From NCBI RefSeq assembly GCF_963678635.1, contig NC_087067.1, forward strand, positions 50,584,233-50,648,232: a stretch of 64,000 nt of DNA, given 5' to 3'. How positions within the stretch are numbered: position 1 is the stretch's first letter; each line of letters starts with the position of its first letter. Under the pieces are notes generated by a model, which worked only from the letters and a program-made list of their open reading frames with translations, searched no databases and was not told the DNA's origin. This DNA is from Symsagittifera roscoffensis. Taxonomy: Eukaryota; Xenacoelomorpha; Acoela; Convolutidae. Made by a program: the position numbers and the translations under genes. Below, piece after piece: positions 44,376 through 56,989 of this stretch.

Positions 44376-44513
44376 GACATTGCAATATTTTGAATTAGAG
44401 GTTCTATTTTTGCAATTTTTTAGAAGCTTTTAACTTGTAGATATAGATATTGTAATCTTTTGAATCGGAGTTTCTATTTTCTCTACACTTTTAGAAGCTT
44501 TCTACTTAGCTTC
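44376..44513 (+). repeat. Two tandem copies of a ~70-bp unit
   Basis: Unit 1 starts GACATTGCAATATTTTGAAT, and unit 2, at 44,446, starts GATATTGTAATCTTTTGAAT. Both carry TTAGAAGCTTT near the end. Diverged, non-coding. Confidence 0.65.
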
Positions 44514-45372
44514 AATTACTACTCGCGGGAGTTTTATGAAAGCATACATTAAATGTCAGACACTCGAAACTTACAATCTGAGATAGGCGAAGTGCTTCAA
44601 TAACCTGTTCAGAAAAGCCAACTTAAAAATAGCTAGCAAAACAAACGCCAATCAATTGCAACAGGATCATAATTATTGATACCAAATATACAAGAAAATA
44701 GCCATACATGCCAGCACAATTAATAACCAAAAGCCGGATAACTTCCATTTGTATTTGCACGTGGCCTTGACTAGTCAACGTGGAAGCAAGAAATGTATCT
44801 GGAAATTGCCTTGAGAAGTTGATCCGGACGTTGACAGATTTAGTACTAACTAGGTTAAGTTTGACTGCAACAACAGTGGTAGTAGTAGTTAATAATAGGA
44901 ATTGATGCCATAGTTAGTCACTGGCTTCCGGCTATCCGAGTATTTTCTGATTCTTTTGATTTTTCGTCGCATTTCTATGATTAGCTTGTCCTATTACAAG
45001 TTTTTCTTAAAACCATGCCAAACCTATTTTTTTCAAAGCTAAAAGATGAAATTTTTGCCCAAGAACAGAAACTAAATAGATTTTGCGATATACATTTTAG
45101 CGCTCGCTCCAGAGTCAACTTTTTTCTAACTCTAGGATTATGAAGGTTTGACCGAGTTCTGGAAGATAGCTTTGGAATAACACAATGGTCACAAGCTTGC
45201 GACCAAAATCACTCTCTAACAAACTCATTGCCTTCCAAATTGTTACATAAAAGTTTCAACCCAATCAAGAAAGATTCGAAACCCGGTGCAAAATGTGAAA
45301 GTTGTCGCAGCGTTAACATTCGATTAATTAAATGGGGGGGGGGGTTATACATTAGTTGTTACCAATGATCAT

Positions 45373-45540
45373 TCAAAGTACTGACTGTTTGGCGATGGTG
45401 AATGTGGTCTGTGTGTTTTGCTGCAGTGCGCCTGTGTTGTGCAGTTGTTTCTCCACTTCTATCAGTCTGTTGTACTTGCACGCCCTCTCTCCCCTGCAGA
45501 ACCCACCCAACTTCACAAACTCCGCACCCACACCCACCGC
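45373..45540 (-). CDS. Candidate terminal exon with Cys-rich and helical segment
   Basis: A very strong acceptor, GATGTTTTTTTCAG, on the minus strand is followed by 55 codons and TGA. The product includes GAEFVKLGGFCRGERACKYN followed by a helical RLIEVEKQLH segment. GC content is high for this region. Just upstream (about 45,595-45,655) another short stretch, FVTIFSGRNVK, ends at possible donors in a compatible phase, giving an intron of only about 55-65 bp. I do not recognise the protein. Another frame is also open here, so the reading frame is not certain. Confidence 0.4.
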   Translation of the reverse strand, partial: AVGVGAEFVKLGGFCRGERACKYNRLIEVEKQLHNTGALQQNTQTTFTIAKQSVL

Positions 45541-45679
45541 CTGAAAAAAACATCATTTTTTATTTCACAGTCTAGTCCCGTGACCATTTACGTCCTCTGC
45601 GGCACCTTAACGTTCCGACCACTGAATATGGTGACGAACTTTCTATTCGGGTCTTTTAGTAATTTTTCTTTTTTATGCT

Positions 45680-45845
45680 TTCCACACAAAATCAGATAGC
45701 ACAAATTATCATCGGAATGGGTCGAGAGGTATATCATATTGAAGCCCTTTCAGTCGTGATTCGAACAAAAATGTCCAAAAAAATCCCATTGTCGAGAAAA
45801 ACCGGTTTGTATTTTTTGATTTTTCGTCTAATTTCAAGCGAATGA
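45680..45845 (-). repeat. Single arm of the foldback family
   Basis: Matches the right arms at 35.9 and 51.6 kb: AAAATCAGATAGCACAAATT, GAAGCCCTTTCAGTCGTGAT and AGAAAAACCGGTTTGT. No left arm was found next to it, so it is a solo arm. Confidence 0.6.
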
Positions 45846-45860
45846 AAGTAAATTTTAAAA

Positions 45861-47944
45861 CTAACATTTACTTAATTTTACTGAAGTCAAATTAATTACC
45901 TAGTTTTCTTTTAGCGCCTTTTTGGGAATTTAGAACTAAGAACGAATAAAAAAAATCTGCAAAAAATTTGAAAGAATGTTTTGAATTTTTTTATTTCTGT
46001 ATGAGAAAAACTGTTGTCTAATGTCTCTTAACTTTTTTGTTCACGGTGTGATGAGAGAATCTAAAGACGACGCAATTTGAAAAAAAAATACATTTTTTCA
46101 AAATATGGCGGGAACATTCTGTGCTACTTGCACAGCAACCGGCTATCCTTGTGGTTTTGTTTTCATTTTTTCATCACCATCATGTGTTTTTTCTTCCATT
46201 TGAAGGTGGTCTGGTCTTAAAACTTCATTACACAAAATCTTATATCAGCGAATTCGTGTTAACTTGCGATGTATTCTCAATTATAACATGAATTTTTGCA
46301 TTAACTTTCATCATCAAAATCAAAAACGGGCTATACATACTCAGACATCGGATGCGACCGTTTGAACTGAATAAAGCTTCAAAAATCATTACTGTTTTTA
46401 CTAATTGAATGTGGTAAATTTCTAGGGGTTAGAACATACAACTCAAGTTCATTCGAACAGTTCAAAGATAAAATCAAGCTTCAATGCTCTTCATACTTGA
46501 GAAACGACTAAAACTATTGCCGCTTTTCCTTCTGTTTCTGATTCAATGTCAATCAAAACGATACTTACTTGAAAAAACTAATTTGATCTTGAAAAAAACT
46601 AATTTCACTAAAACAAACAATTTGACAGATTATGTTATCTAAGTTGAGACGTTTTCAAAAAATTCTTGCTAAAAGCTTATTTAGTCAACCCTTTATTTTG
46701 CACCTGTACCTTCTTAAATCAACATTTCCCCTTCTTTTAATTGCATTATCAAAAATTTGATAGTCATCATTATTCATTTCCTCATTCATTGCGAAGCCGC
46801 GCATTAATAGCAGCCTCCACTTGAGGAAAAATACAACAAAAAAGATGACATAATTATTAGATGCGATTTGGCAATTTTATTAATGAGTTGCTAGTTGACA
46901 TGCGTGTGCGTGTGCGTGCAACAAGGCAATTGTGACCCGGTCGAAATTCGATACAGCAGTTAATGAGCTGTGTGTTTATTTTCGGAGGATGAAGGGGGAT
47001 AGGTGGGATAAATTGGGGGTAACAAAAGGAACAGGGGAAAAAGAAAGAGTTACGAGGGGCAATTAGGGGGCTTCTTAGACAATCAATTTCCACATCAGCT
47101 ACTTTGCTTAATCCTCTGAATGGATCGGCACGCGCACACACGCCGGAAATTACTAATTACTATTCACCAGAGCAGATAAAAATAATTATATTGCCCTAGG
47201 ACAAAAGACCAAGAAGAATCGATTGGAGAAATTGCGATTATTTTCCCATTTTAAAAGCGCTATAAAAGTGGGAACTAAAAAATATCAACAATTTTAACTA
47301 ACTCCCTCACCACAAAAAAGAGATTAAGCTAAGAACTCCGTGACGCAGATATCGTACATTAAAAGTACAAAGCAACAGCTTATTGATTGGGACATTTTTG
47401 AAAGAAATATGCCCTTTATAAGAATGATTTTTAAATCGTTGCTGGCATAAATACGAGTCAAGTTCCTTTTTGATCAGATTGAAATGCAAATACGTCACAA
47501 TATATGAAAACATACATGGTTCGTTTCAGCGTTTGAGACGTTTCAACATACAAACTCCAAAAAATAAATTTTCCAATATTTTTGACGTCATTTTAGACAA
47601 TAATTCAAAAGCAATCAGAAATATTGATGGCATTTAATGATTACGAAGTCCCCATTAGCAAGGACTTTTGTTATTTTTTCATGTACTCTTGCTCATAAAT
47701 AAAAAATATTGAGTTTAAATCAAAACTCTAATTCGAAAACTTCGCGAATTTGAACTAAATTTTTTAATGAGCCCACATACATGAATCTTCAAAAACAAAA
47801 ATATCACCTATTTTCTTCAAAAAAAAAAACCATTGTAAAAATATCATCTTTGTTCTGAATTTTGAAGGAAACTGGTACAAAAAAGGCATTATAAGCTACC
47901 ATTCTAAAAACATCGCAATTCATATAAGTTTCTTCTAAAAAAAC
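45861..47944. other. Non-coding DNA, no gene seen
   Basis: A purine-rich stretch at about 46,980-47,070 (GGAGGATGAAGGGGGATAGG) is long and pyrimidine-rich on the other strand. The minus frame across it is probably a by-product of composition. Confidence 0.4.
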
Positions 47945-48047
47945 CAGGCGGAAAAGGGAAACTTTTGCTGCTTCCGAAACCACTCAAACTGTCGTCAATC
48001 AACAGATTACAGTCCACATCCGGTGCTAGTGACAGTCTCCTTCTGGA
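47945..48047 (-). CDS. Candidate internal exon with RRRLSL site
   Basis: The acceptor TTTTCCTCTTTCTAG on the minus strand leads to SRRRLSLAPDVDCNLLIDDS and then LSGFGSSKSFPFPPG. The other two frames stop quickly. RRRLSL is a typical basophilic-kinase phosphorylation site. The donor is uncertain (CCTG|GTTTTT is weak). It may belong to the same minus-strand gene as the 43.7 and 45.4 kb exons, but the phases do not join directly, so an exon would be missing between them. Confidence 0.35.
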
Positions 48048-48542
48048 CTAGAAAGAGGAAAATCCACGAGTGTTTCCAATCTGTCAACTTAGCAGATGCG
48101 GCAGGCGGCACTCGCATTGACTTTAGTCACACTTCAAAGAGAAATGAGAGGCGTGAATGGAAGGGGCAGTGGCATGAAAAGACTGAGGGCGTGACCACTT
48201 TTTAGATACTACTTCTAATATCCCTGCTAATGCTACTACTACTAATGGCGAAACCCTCGTGGCAGAAGGATCTAATGAAAGAAAAATATAGCAACACTTC
48301 GCACAATTTATTATTACTAAGAATTTTCAAGAATTGTGAAAATCAGTTTTAAATTTTAAGTTTCAAGGACCTCCCTCTATTGGTTTTAGATTTTCGGTCA
48401 TTCGGCCGTTCGTCCATGAGAATAGTCCCCCTCTACCACAAACTATTGCTGAGGGTGATACACCAGGGAGATGAATAATAGGAATAAAAGGGCGCGAAAT
48501 TATTACCCCGGCAAAATTATTATAAACATATCTCAAGTACCT

Positions 48543-48590
48543 ATTGAGCTATCTCCCCCCCACGCGAGAATGGGGGGGAGATTGCTCAAT
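48543..48590. other. Strong hairpin, 19-bp stem, 10-base loop
   Basis: The left arm ATTGAGCTATCTCCCCCCC pairs with GGGGGGGAGATTGCTCAAT, with one mismatch. The stem includes seven consecutive C-G pairs. It is far from any confirmed gene. Possible explanations are a small foldback element, a structured RNA, or a precursor of a small RNA. Confidence 0.7.
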
Positions 48591-51120
48591 TGATCCGGGA
48601 AGTAGTAAGATTATCAGGGGGAATAAAAAGGAAAAGAGCAAAATGATGGAAGATTGAAACCAGGGTCCCAGACAAACCAGAGATAAGCCCAAGGTTACTC
48701 GGGTAGTAGTTTTATTTTTACACTTTTTCACACACAGTCATTCATTTTGGGTTTATTTTTAGGATTTGCAGATACCTTTTGGGTTTTATAACACTGTTAT
48801 CATTTCCTTCCTAATCAGATTAAACCCTGGTAGTTTTGTTGCCTAGTCTGAAAAAGTGGGTCGGTCTATATGGCGATGATGTCATCTTAAGGAGAATTAA
48901 AATAAAACGCAGACAGTTTAAATCAGGTTTTCTACAAATTCCCAGGTCATTTTTGCGACTAAAATGGAATACAAATCAGTGACTTCATTTTCACGGCTAT
49001 TAGTTGTACGAATTTATCCCTGGTTTTGGGTACAGTCATATCAGGTCTAATAAGTATAATAAGAGAAGCTGAAAATGGAATGTATATCAGATTAGAATAT
49101 CCTCAGTAAACGGCAGGTCAAAACGGAACAACTAGACCACAAAAAGACACTTTTCCTAAAATTAGTCAGCTGCACTTCAATTTATTGCTTCCACGTAACT
49201 GAAATACTGCAAATTGCAGCATCCAGGTCTTATACATTTTTTAAAACAAAAGTTGGAAAATTGCGGTAAAAATATGCAGAAAAAATAGGACAAAAAGACG
49301 GAATAGCTAATACTATTACTATTTAACTTTTCCTCCCCTTCTGTATTTTTTGCCTTCTAGTATCCCCTTCACCGCCGCTCACTTTAATATAATCTTCCTG
49401 TTTTTGTATTAGCGGTACATCCCCCCGAAGAGCTATAAAATGTTAGCTGTCTGCAGAAGTAATCCCGCTATCTGAAGATTTTCCCATTTGTCCAATCAGA
49501 CACAGAGGGGGACTAGGAGGGGAATGGAGGGGATGAAAGGACTCTTCAGGTGCAGAGAAATACACAAAATTTAATTCCACTTTTAAACGAGTCATCAATC
49601 ATTGCTATTCGCGTATCACTAAGTCGAACGCTCCCTCAGAATACAAACTGGGCCAATTATAACCCGAATTTTCTTTTCGTAGGAGAGAAATTATAAATAT
49701 CACAGCCCAAAAACTTTTGTGTAAAACATACACTCAACATTGTCACAGAAAATTCAAAAAATATCTAACGTTGGTCATTTCCTAGTTTAAAAATTAGTCT
49801 TAGAATTTAATTATTCAGAATCTTTTTGGCTTTGAGTGTTTTAAGGAAGCGCAAGAAAGCTTAGGAATGTACCAAATTATAATATAAGAAAACGGGATAA
49901 GTCCAAGTTGAAACAATAAAACAGAGTTTTAACTGAGATATGAAACATACTGCAATACTATTTTTGGCTCAGACTTCTTAGGCTAATTGCACATGTAGGG
50001 CTTAAGAAGTTGCGATAAACAAAAATCTCAATTCCCTTCATCTATCCCAGGACACTTCATAGGCACTATAAATATTCACAAATACAACACAAATTGAGCT
50101 GAATCAGACTCGATCTAGGCACCTCTTCCTATTACTTGGAATCCCCTGCAAAGCGGGAAATTGCGCGACTAAACAGGAAAGCGAAGTGCGGGATATGATG
50201 ATTAATATCTCAACTGAAGAAAAACATCCCTCACGTGAGCTCACTTCACTCACTTAGACAGGAGATTTTTGAAGAAAAAATAAAAATTAATATAGACAAT
50301 TTCAACTAATAGACACGCACGGGAGGCGTGTTTACACTAAAAGCAAGCTCTAGATGTCTTTTTAACTGCAAAATTGTCATTTTCCAGAGATGGAGTGGCT
50401 TGCTTGACTTTAAACTTGAAACTCGATTCTCATTGGCTGAAATGAAAAGATGGACATGTCATTGGATCTGCGGATGACTAATGGGGATACTAGAACGAGA
50501 CTATTCTAGTTCTGCTAGAGTAATTACAAAAAGCAACTTGAGTTAAAGGTGAGGAAATGATGGAAGTGGAAAACCAGGGAAGGAAACCACATTCACTGTG
50601 AAATAATGAGCAAGATGTTATTCATTTACAATGCTGCAACAACATTAAATTTCAATACCAATTTAATCAGGTCCCTGGATGTCTTTGCTGCAAAAAAGCT
50701 ACTGAAACTGATAGTTTTCGTCGAAATTGACAAAATTATGTAGCTCGCAATATAGCAATATTGATATCTTAAACCAACATGAATAAACTATTTTTCCTTT
50801 GTTACTAAATAAGTCGTTTTTTGAATGAATGGAAAATGAGTTAAACTAATTACTAATAGATTAATCAACGTCTAAAAATAGTAAAAAGAACTCTGTCTAC
50901 TCTAATGATGTAATATGAAAAACAAAGATCCAAATAAAAGTCAAAAAATTAATCATGATATATAGTTATTGTTTGAGCATACTCTACTAAATTTCCTCCA
51001 AAAAACGAGCAGAAATATTAAAAAAATCATTCCCAAGAAGGCGCTAAAAAATTTCGCAAACTTTAGTGCAAAAAATCGCTTAAACGTAAAAAAAATCTTC
51101 TTATTATAAGCCTGCTCGCT
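48591..51120. other. Non-coding DNA, no gene seen
   Basis: Some stretches (49,330-49,560, 50,110-50,180) are GC-richer with pyrimidine tracts ending in AG on the minus strand, but following frames close within about 15 codons. No confident feature. Confidence 0.4.
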
Positions 51121-51735
51121 CGCTTTATTCGCTCGGAAGTGAAGTAAAAATCGAAAAATTCAAACCGGTTTTTCTCGACACTTATAAATATTATTTTACA
51201 TTCTGTTTATGTCTTTCGAGCCATGACTGAAAGGGCTTTAATATGATTTATCACTCAGTCTTTTCCGACGATTATTTGAGGCACCTGATTTTGCATGGAA
51301 AACAAAAAAAGTAGGACAAAAACTAAAACGCCCTAAAACACAGTTCCTCCCTGCTTTCAGTTGTCGGAACAATATTGCGTTTGAGAGTTGTCAACTCACC
51401 GCGCCTCAAACCTCACTTCCTCGGGGTATTTTTCACAGTGTGCGTAGCAATAACAGGAAAAATTCTGTGATAAGAACCAAAAATTAGCTGGTGGGCGCAC
51501 AAGTGCAGAAGGACCCGACAACAATCATCGATTTTTCTGCTCCAACCACTTATAAGTTTTATCCCACTCAAAATCAAGTACCATGAAAAACACCAGAAAG
51601 AGTCAAATGATATATTGTATTGATGCCCTTTCAGCCCTGAAACGAATGACCTTGAAAAATTGAAAAGTTTTCTCAGAGGCAAGAAAAACCGGTTTGATAT
51701 TTGTGCTTTCTAACCTAGCTTCAAGCTATTTATAA
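51121..51735. repeat. Foldback element, member 2
   Basis: The left arm (about 51,125-51,300) has AACCGGTTTTTCTCGACAC, GAAAGGGCTTTAATATG and CACCTGATTTTGCATGG. The right arm (about 51,560-51,726) is the inverse, with AAAATCAAGTACC, GATGCCCTTTCAGCC and AGAAAAACCGGTTTGATA. Its layout equals 35,508-36,000. The ~260-bp centre differs from that of member 1 except for TCGGAACA words. Confidence 0.65.
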
Positions 51736-52569
51736 GGATTTTTGAAAAATTAATGATAGCATAAAAAATTTTAATGAAGCGGAGAAAAAATTTATTCAAA
51801 GCTTCATTCCGCACTTCCTAGGCAATAATCAAACCATTAAAAAAGATCCAAAACAAGAAACGAAAAGTTTGATTTTTTTTCCGAATTTTTGTTCTTTTTG
51901 AGTAAATTGTAGTGAAAAATGACTAATCAAAAAGGCTTTCATTGTGTTCCTCCCATCACATCACATGGTTAAAAACTATACCAACTTGAAAAAAGATGAT
52001 AATTTAAGTCGCAGAAATATGGTAAAATAAGCATCAACAAAGCATCAAAACGGTAAAAAAAAAGACAAAAAGACTCTTCCTATTCGCTTCTCCAGTGATG
52101 AGTGAAAATGCACAACAGAAATCCGACCAATTTTCCCGATGCTGAAAGAACATTTCTCAAAAATCATTTTCGCTAGCGTAAAAAAATGAGTTTTCATTTA
52201 AAAAAGACCCTATGACCTTAAGTGTAAAATCACTGAGCTCATTAGCTCTTAAAAATAACGAAGAATCAGATGGGAGAGTAACTTACAAGCACATGAGAAA
52301 TCACTACTTTTGGTAAAACATAATAAAAAGTATACTATACACATAATCAAGGAAAGCCGTTGCTGTGCAAATGGGACAGAATTTTCCAACCAAATTCTGA
52401 CACACAAAAAACTAGCCAAAAGACAGTTGGAAAAGAGTCAAGGAACGCAAACAGACAGCAACAAAAGCTAACTTATTTGCTGAAAAACAACTGAACTTGC
52501 TGAACTTCAAACAAAAATATGCTCTTTGAGTTTCAACAGCAATTTATGACTAGAATTGTTTTGATTTAA

Positions 52570-52840
52570 AAAACCCAGTTTGAAAAACTGGATTAGTAGG
52601 AAAAGTTTTATTCCGCTGGAAAATCTTACAATTAAATTCCACTTTCGAAACTAGATATCGACCACGTTTTATCGCGCCATTTCAGCTTTCACAATTGGAG
52701 AGTGCATTTTGCCTACCTTCTAGAAAATGCACATGAATTGAACTCAAAATGTGCATATATAACTAAGGGCATTAATATGTGCATTTATAAAAATGAATGC
52801 AATTTTTTTTCATAGAGCATTTTAGACTTTTCCGGGAAAC
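52570..52840 (+). repeat. Dispersed repeat, copy 1 (partner at 57.1 kb)
   Basis: Similar to 57,125-57,390 in the same orientation: AAAACTGGATTAGTAGG against AAAACTGGATCATTAGG, TCCACTTTCGAAACTAGA against TCCACTTTCGAAAGTAGA, and AATTGAACTCAAAA in both. About 70-75% by eye. Confidence 0.6.
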
Positions 52841-54966
52841 AAAAACGAAAAAAAAGTCACCACTACCGTTCATCGATTCTCAGAAAAATTAAAACAAATT
52901 TAAAAAAAATTTTCGCACTGTTGTCTGAGCTTCTTGTTATTTTCGTGTTCTAGAGAAGGCCCCTGAATTAGGACAAAGTTCAAGAAATATCGCTAGCTAT
53001 AGTTAAATTAATATTACAATTCGGATGCCAGCCTTTCATCAAATGTAGTTCAATTTTATGAAAAAATTTAAAAAATTCACGGCACCGAGAAAAAGTTTTT
53101 GATATTTTTTAAGAATCCAAATGACATCGAGTTCACAAGCTAAGCAAACTATAACGAACACGTTCGAAAAATTATAAAAAGTCAGCGTTACAATTATCGC
53201 TGACTATTCTGACGTCGATAGATCTTTAAAATTTTGTATTCTTTTAAGTGTTTTAGACATAATACTAAGCAGATTCAGAAGCAAAAAATCTCAGACCAAA
53301 TTGACCGATAGTTTTTGAGAAAGTTGGTTGTGGAATCTAAATAACGGCAAAACAAAGCTGCGCTGACACATCGAATCACCAGAAGCTACCTATGGGATCG
53401 CTAAGACATTGCGGAAGAAATTCAAACCGAGCCAGCAGCCAGATCTCATTCTCTATCCGCGAGTGTGCGGAACAATAAATTCAAGAACGATAAAACCTTT
53501 TTTGTTTTGAAGAAAAAACAGATAGATCATCATTTAATTTATCGATGGCACAGTTTTTTCAAAAAAAAAATTGTTCATGAATGTGATAAATAGCCAAAAC
53601 TTAATAATCGGCGCTCTTTGTTCGATCGAATACCTTGATGTGTTGAGCTTAATTCTCATAAAAACATCATTAATTTAACGTCGAAACTTCAAAGCAGCCA
53701 TAATAAAAGCCGTTACTTAAGCTTTCAGAAGAATGAGAGTTTGAGTACAATATCAACACATAAATCATCTATAGGTCAGGTGGTCCATTTATCTAATACA
53801 AGAGAGGGAATTTCACCTAATTCACTTCAAAAGTAGCCGCCACCTAAAAGAACATCTTAAGACCGCGTTTGAAAGCTCTCGTCAAATTAGTTTCAAATTA
53901 TTGCGGCCGAATATGTCAGCTTTTGCTTGAAAGGCACTTGGAAAGGAAACTCGCGATAACCTAAAACAGTTAAACAATTGAGCGACCCTGACCGTTACCA
54001 TTGATGATGGCGGATCAAGGGGCTTTGAATAGATGCTTATGATGACAAGCCCTTCTTTAGACACAAAATTATTCCCATGCTCTAAACACTATTTAGCCTC
54101 CAAAAAGCGAAATTCGCAATCAATTGATAGAAAACGCATCTAAAATTAATTTCTTCTGAAGTTTGTTTTTTATGGCTGCAGATATTTGCAGAGCTTCAAA
54201 AATCATTAAGTTCGATCTGAAAGAAGATAAATATTCAAAAAAAAACATCTTTGCGCACCGTTATTTTTAGATGCGTACCTTTTATTTTTTTGAGCAAACA
54301 GGATAAAAGTCGCGCCATACGTTATATACACGTTTCACTTTTCCCCTACATTCAAGAACCGACAGAAAAATATGAAAGACCTTTTTCAAACCTTTTCAAG
54401 AAGGAACTCGATCAAAGCAGTTATTGAAACTGCGCCAAATTAGGATATATGGTCGGAAAACAAACACTAATTTGGGCAATATTCAGCAAATAAGTTCAAA
54501 TTTGCGATGTTGCTTGAAATTCTTGACCTGGTGCAGAGACCTGGTGCTTTCAACGCCTTTTAAATCAGCACTGTCCTGAACGATAAATTGAACCCTTGGG
54601 AAAAAGTGCTTACAGTCGACATTACAGAGACAAATTTGTTAAGTTATCTCATTATTGTGAAACATTCTCGCTTTATCTCTTAAACTAAACTGAAAACTTA
54701 AATTAATTGTTTCAAACGTTTAGCTCCAGCAAAATAAATAAGCTTTTTGACAAGTAGCTGTAACCGATGTCGTTTCAAGATTCGAATTCACTTCAAATTC
54801 GACGCACTTTGCTCTGCTGATTGAGAGTTGGGGGTTGAAATTGGGTCGTAAAAATTAATGGCTTCCTGAATCTGCGCAGTAATTTATTGGGTCAATATAT
54901 ACAACAGGGTCAACTGATGTTTTAAGAAGCTGCGTTTTAGTAGTGATAAAAGTAGCTTTAGTTGAG
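52841..54966. other. Non-coding DNA, no confirmed gene
   Basis: At 53,340-53,470 a GC-richer stretch is open for about 45 codons on the plus strand and 30 on the minus. Neither has splice signals or a start that would support it. Confidence 0.35.
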
Positions 54967-55032
54967 ATGCGAACGTTCGAAAAGGGTGAGGCCCCATTTA
55001 CGGACCTTATTTCGCCGGAGGAAAAGCCTGTG
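54967..55032 (+). CDS. Candidate first coding exon
   Basis: ATG at 54,967 begins MRTFEKGEAPFTDLISPEEK and PV, then a donor GTG|GTATGT. The 66 bases are GC-rich (about half) in an AT-rich area and read like protein. CTTTAG just upstream could instead be an acceptor. No downstream exon could be assigned, so the gene is unknown. Chance is possible at this length. Confidence 0.3.
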
Positions 55033-56320
55033 GTATGTTACAGTTAAAAAGGAGAGCCATAAAAGCGAATGGGAGCGAAGTTGTTTGAAATGGATCACAA
55101 CAGCAATTTGGCACAATTTATGTCAGCGATAAATCGGAGAAAACGAATCCGATTATACCATGTTGCCAAAAGAACCAAGCTTACCTATTTATGAGCAAGA
55201 CTCATTTTGTACCCACAAATAATACCTACCATCAAATCTAACCCAATTCGATCACATCTTACCATTTTCGAACACGGCCCAATTTCCATAATTGGATCAC
55301 GTTTCAATTCCTATCAGCCCGACTCACATAATAGATTCTCGGAAGCTAATTTCAAAGATTCCAAATCGGGTCAAGACAAATAATCAATTGAACCCGGTTG
55401 AGAAACTGGAATTTTGTTTGCAAAATGCCCTAACCTCTGTTTCGTTAATATAAAACCCTAAAGGTAGTTATACAAAAACACATGCTGATATTAAAGATCC
55501 TTTCAAGTTTTTAAAAGCGTCCAAATGTTTGAAAAACAATAAAAATTGCACACACTGCTTCAAAACTTAGAAAACAATGAACGCCTTATTTAGTCTCACA
55601 ACTTTGAATTCATTTCTCGCTATTTCTCAAACGTTTGAAAAGGAATAAATTTGATGTTTTCAAAGCAGTAAATTGCAGCTAGCCCAGTCGTCGACCAAAC
55701 GGAAAACAGGTGGTAAAACTGTTGTCTCCGTTTAAGCCAATGATTCCGACTGAGTTTATCCGTCTAGGCGTTAAGTAGGCGAGGGACTGGAGTAATTGGA
55801 CCCTCAGCAGCTTAAAGGGGGAAGAGTGTGGAAATTATTACAACTAAGACGAGTGTATCTAGCCCATTATCAATTTAATTTCCTCGAATCTTCAAAATGA
55901 AAGCGTGCCTGCTGGGATCTATTTAGGGCGACTTGTTTTCACGCGATAACAATCTTCGTTCAAAGAGGCGAGGGATATTTAGAATCTGTTATGTATTTGG
56001 ATACGAACTTAGTATATTAATGCGATCTAGCACAGAAACAGGACCCGAATCAATCTGCCCGGACCTATCTTGCAATAACAATGAATTCAAGAAAAGTTGA
56101 ACTAAATGATTTGCAAGCAAAAAAATAAAGCTTTGAACGGTACATAAAGCTTTGCAAGAAACTGTTTTCTCGTTACTCAGAATCTTTAAGTACTAAAATA
56201 TCGAAGTCATCATGATTCTTTTGAAAATAATTACGATAAAATTTGCTTGTCAGTACTAATCACTACGATTTCAACTTGTAATCCTAAAAGAAACAAGGAC
56301 AGCCGGTTACTGCGCAAGTA
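55033..56320. other. Non-coding DNA, no gene seen
   Basis: A 27-base piece at about 55,682-55,708 lies between GCAGCTAG and GTGGTA and would be in phase with the candidate exon at 54,967, but this is too short to support. Confidence 0.35.
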
Positions 56321-56650
56321 TTGAAGAAAGTTGGTCCACATTATGCAATAAAAACGTTCGAAAAAGTGAAACAATGAAAGCCGTTTACTGGATAGCCGGT
56401 TACCATGGTCTTTAAAAAACTGCAAGAAAAATGAGTTTTTTTTTCAAATTAGTGTAGTTGTTTCTGCGTGGTGTGATAAAAGGATCTGACGAAAAACTAT
56501 TATTTTGGCATATTCGACAGTCATAGTAACACAGGCAAACAGGACAATAGATGTTGAAGAAGGATGACTAAAAACAAAAAAAAAATTCAATATTTTAACT
56601 AAGTTTTTGATTGCCAAAATGGCATCAAAAATCTCCAAAAACTAATTTTA
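56321..56650 (+). repeat. Dispersed repeat, partner of 35.1-35.4 kb
   Basis: Shared ordered words: TTCTGCGTG, a GACAGTCATAGTAA.ACAGGCAAA block, and CAAAATGGC followed by CTCCAAAAACTAA. Diverged and gapped. Both stretches lie upstream of, or next to, pieces of the foldback family, so they may be one larger old element. Confidence 0.5.
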
Positions 56651-56989
56651 CTCGATTAAATTAGAATAAAGCAAAAAAAGGCTATTGTAAGCGGCCTAAA
56701 TTTTTTTTGCAACTTGCAAGGAAAAGTTTTTAGTGTTATTCAAGTGACATGATTGAAAAGCAGATTATAATATGCTTGTAAAACAAATGAATAAATCAAT
56801 TAAATATATTATTTGAACAAAAGACCAGAATTTAATGTTAGCTAAAATTCAACAACTATTCGAATACCAATTCGAATACGAAAAACGAAAAGCAAACAAC
56901 TATTAAAAAAACTTAAGAGTGTAAATAAATTTCCACGGCTAAAATAAGCTATTGTAAGTCTTCAAACCTTCTTTGGACAAACCTCATGA

